A DNA stretch of 13,520 bases from Baffinella frigidus (taxonomy: Eukaryota > Cryptophyceae > Cryptomonadales > Baffinellaceae): contig MU646895.1 in the NCBI GenBank assembly GCA_026770585.1, positions 246,469 to 259,988 of the forward strand, in the 5' to 3' direction. The translations under genes were made by a program, and so were the position numbers. The notes beneath the pieces are model-generated. The model did no database searches. It was not told the origin of the DNA and saw only the letters and a program-made list of their open reading frames with translations. Positions 12,014-13,520 of this stretch are shown here, in pieces. The stretch's first letter is position 1. Each line of letters opens with the position of its first letter.

Positions 12014-12671
12014 GTTCGCCCCCCAGGGCTTCACGTCCGTCATCGCTTTGACCACGTCCCTCGGGTTCAGAGAAACGCTCCTACGTCACGGTTTATAAGG
12101 TTTAGATGCACCGCCGGGTTTAGAGGGTTTACAGGCACCACCAGCCCTGAAGAGTGCGAGCGAATTGTCGGTGTTCGCCCAGGGCTTCACGTCCTTTAGG
12201 TCCTTGAGGTTCTTTTAACTCCCACCATAGGCGGACACCGGAACTTGTTCTGTAGAAAGGCCATGCTTTCTTTCGGATCACATCAAGCCCCCCTCCCCTA
12301 TACAGCTGTCAGCGCTTTGACAACATCCCTCGGGTTCAGAGACACGCTCCTGTGTGTGGGGGGGGGGGCATCAAATCGAGGCTGGAGCTTGAGCCATTTC
12401 CTTGGGGTGCGAGACGCTCCTGCGCCTTGACCACGCGGGTTCAGAGACACGCTCCTGCCACCAACCCTCACGAAATGAGAAAATCGACGAATTTGAGGTC
12501 ACGTTTTCCCCTTGGAGGCTGCCGGATTCCGGTGTCCGCGGAGCCATTTTGCCTTGAAATCGAAAATCGAAAATCGTCGATTTGCTCCGCCCGTGAGGGT
12601 TGGTGGTGCGTCACGGGCGGGTTTAGAGGGTTTAGAGGCACCACCAGCCCTCAACAGTGCGAGCGAATCGT
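12014..12671 (+). repeat. Field of dispersed direct repeats
   Basis: Three repeats intermingle. (a) CAGGGCTTCACGTCC follows GTTCGCCC at 12014 and 12173. (b) CGCTTTGACCACGTCCCTCG then GGTTCAGAGAAACGCTCCT at 12044, with relatives at 12313 and 12424. (c) GGTTTAGAGGGTTTA, GGCACCACCAGCCCT and GTGCGAGCGAAT at 12117 and 12619. ATCAAATCGAGGCTGGAGCT at 12370 and again, changed, at 12972 is a half arm of the foldback family. The frame open at 12352-12825 crosses these repeats and is not credible as a gene. Confidence 0.75.
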
Positions 12672-12685
12672 CTTTTTCGAGACCC

Positions 12686-12735
12686 CCTGGTTTGTACCGC
12701 AGGTCGCCGGATTCCGGCGAGCTCCAGTGCAAACC
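12686..12735. repeat. Inverted repeat around TCGCCGGATTCCGGCGA
   Basis: Arms of about 24 bases (TGGTTTGTACCGCAGG left; its reverse partner TGGTTTGCACTGGAGC) enclose the perfect stem TCGCCGG/CCGGCGA with loop ATT. It could be a small foldback element. Confidence 0.75.
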
Positions 12736-12792
12736 AAGGGAACTGGAAAAAGCAGGTTGATCGTCCGTGAGCGCCTTCAGCGAGACGCTCCT

Positions 12793-12953
12793 CCACAAAG
12801 CGGACTTCGAAGGGGTTTTGAATAACCCCTCAGCGATAAGTCCTAGCACCCTACGGTAGGCAACCCGTAGGGACATATGGTGGTTCCTACGGATAAGGAA
12901 ACGGAAACTCGGGCTCTCAGCGCCCGAAAATCCCTTCGTAGCCCGCTGTGTGG
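12793..12953. mobile_element. TIR element, CCACACAGCGG family, copy C
   Basis: CCACAAAGCGGACTTCGAAG at 12793 faces CTTCGTAGCCCGCTGTGTGG ending at 12953; about 23 of 27 terminal bases match. Interior: AATAACCCCTCAGCGATAAG (shared with B), the stem CCCTACGG at 12849-12856 against CCGTAGGG at 12865-12872, then TTCCTACGGATAAGG. It is 161 bp and non-coding. No target duplication; the right flank is GT-rich. Confidence 0.88.
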
Positions 12954-13077
12954 TGGTGGTGGGGGGGGTGCATCAAATCGATGCTGGAGCTTGTCCATTT
13001 CCTTCGGGTGCGAGACGTTCCTGCCACCAGCCACCCAAAGTGAATCAATTCCGGTGGAGGAGCATTTTTTGGGTACC

Positions 13078-13159
13078 AGGACCCTACGGTAGCAAACCCC
13101 TAGGGACCTAGGGAGTTCCTACGGGGTGGATAGATGGACAGTAAAGGCTCAGCCTTTAC
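13078..13159 (+). repeat. Fragment of CCACACAGCGG-family interior and a small hairpin
   Basis: GGACCCTACGGTAG, CCTAGGGACCTAGGG and GTTCCTACGG correspond to the middle of copies B and C, but no termini are present. Just after, GTAAAGGC at 13141 pairs with GCCTTTAC ending at 13159. Confidence 0.7.
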
Positions 13160-13246
13160 ACCTGGTGGAAAAAATTACCCGGATCCAACCCGGTCTGGTT
13201 CACTTCGGGTGGCTGGGGATGTGTCACGGGCGTGTTTAGAGGCAGA

Positions 13247-13402
13247 GCATATTCATCTCGGAAGATAACTGAATCCGTTGATTTTTAATAGGAGGTCGAA
13301 TAGGATAAGTTAGTTAGGGCATAGTAAATTTATTAAGGCCTCATAATTAAATAAAAACACTGATTAGGGAACAGATTCAGTTATCTTTCGAGATGAATAT
13401 GC
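13247..13402. mobile_element. TIR element, GCATATTCATCTCGGAAG termini, uninterrupted copy
   Basis: GCATATTCATCTCGGAAGAT at 13247 faces ATCTTTCGAGATGAATATGC ending at 13402; with AACTGAATC the TIR is 29 bases with one mismatch. It is 156 bp and AT-rich inside, without coding potential. It gives the unoccupied reference for the split element at 9394-9801. No clear target duplication. Confidence 0.9.
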
Positions 13403-13436
13403 GGGTGCAGATGAGGGGGTGCGGTGCGCCCGGCCC

Positions 13437-13520
13437 CTCGAAGGAAACGGCTCAAGTTACAACCTCGGTTTGGTCCACTTAGGAGCGCTAGTGGATGCGC
13501 GTGAGGGGGGAAGGGGGGGG
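13437..13520 (-). repeat. Half copy of GGACCAAATCGAG foldback and terminal G-rich end
   Basis: On the minus strand AGTGGACCAAACCGAGG followed by TTGTAACTTGAGCC and GTTTCC is one arm of the foldback family. The partner arm is not visible and may lie beyond the window. The last 20 bases are G-rich. Confidence 0.7.

Noticed and set aside
12352-12825. Longest open frame (157 codons), a possible gene
   Set aside because: It crosses three dispersed repeats, overlaps other open frames on both strands, and shows no recognisable domain or conserved start.

Overview
This window looks like nuclear, non-coding DNA from a eukaryote. The strongest clue is the abundance of degenerate telomere-type heptamers (TTTAGGG, with TTTGGGG, TTCAGGG, TTTATGG and TGTAGGG variants). 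They form about ten separate interstitial tracts covering roughly a sixth of the window. TTTAGGG-type telomeres are known from land plants, many green algae, cryptophytes and several alveolates (dinoflagellates, chromerids, some apicomplexans). The sequence does not allow a choice among them. I found no convincing protein-coding gene, no rRNA or tRNA gene and no bacterial-type operon. The open frames are short, overlap on both strands and lie inside repeats.

The rest is a dense mosaic of short inverted-repeat (foldback or MITE-like) elements of about 110-250 bp, minisatellites and segmental duplications. Layout: 1-396 telomere-like; 470-1052 foldbacks and hairpins; 1292-1430 foldback; 1473-1826 telomere-like; 1833-2712 palindrome, TIR element, GAA microsatellite and 29-bp minisatellite; 2717-2912 telomere-like; 2924-4150 foldbacks and several minisatellites, including a 10-bp array that reads like a heat-shock element; 4156-4554 telomere-like; 4559-5949 a duplicated complex of hairpin modules and two palindromic clusters of a 16-bp motif; 5950-6503 mostly unique; 6505-6641 TIR element; 6724-7072 the only C-rich-strand telomere-like tract; 7148-7807 TIR elements; 7878-8152 telomere-like; 8190-8990 72-bp and higher-order repeats; 8994-9149 a 14-bp telomere-variant array; 9172-10041 elements including one nested inside another; 10168-10880 two telomere-like tracts around a foldback; 10920-12000 foldbacks and a tandem repeat split by three insertions; 12014-13490 dispersed repeats and two more TIR elements.

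The most informative parts are three. (1) At 11360-12000, two copies of an old tandem repeat carry different hairpin elements at the same target position, and one copy carries a further element flanked by a 5-bp target duplication. (2) At 5137-5410 and 5708-5878, 16 copies of a motif close to TGTGTAGTAATTTTCG are arranged as direct-then-inverted clusters. Single copies of the motif sit inside other elements of the window, as subterminal transposase-binding sites would. (3) At 9394-9801, one TIR element is split by another, and an unsplit relative lies at 13247-13402. Together these point to a family-rich, apparently non-autonomous hairpin transposon community embedded in telomere-like DNA. No transposase gene is present here, so mobilisation would have to come from elsewhere in the genome.
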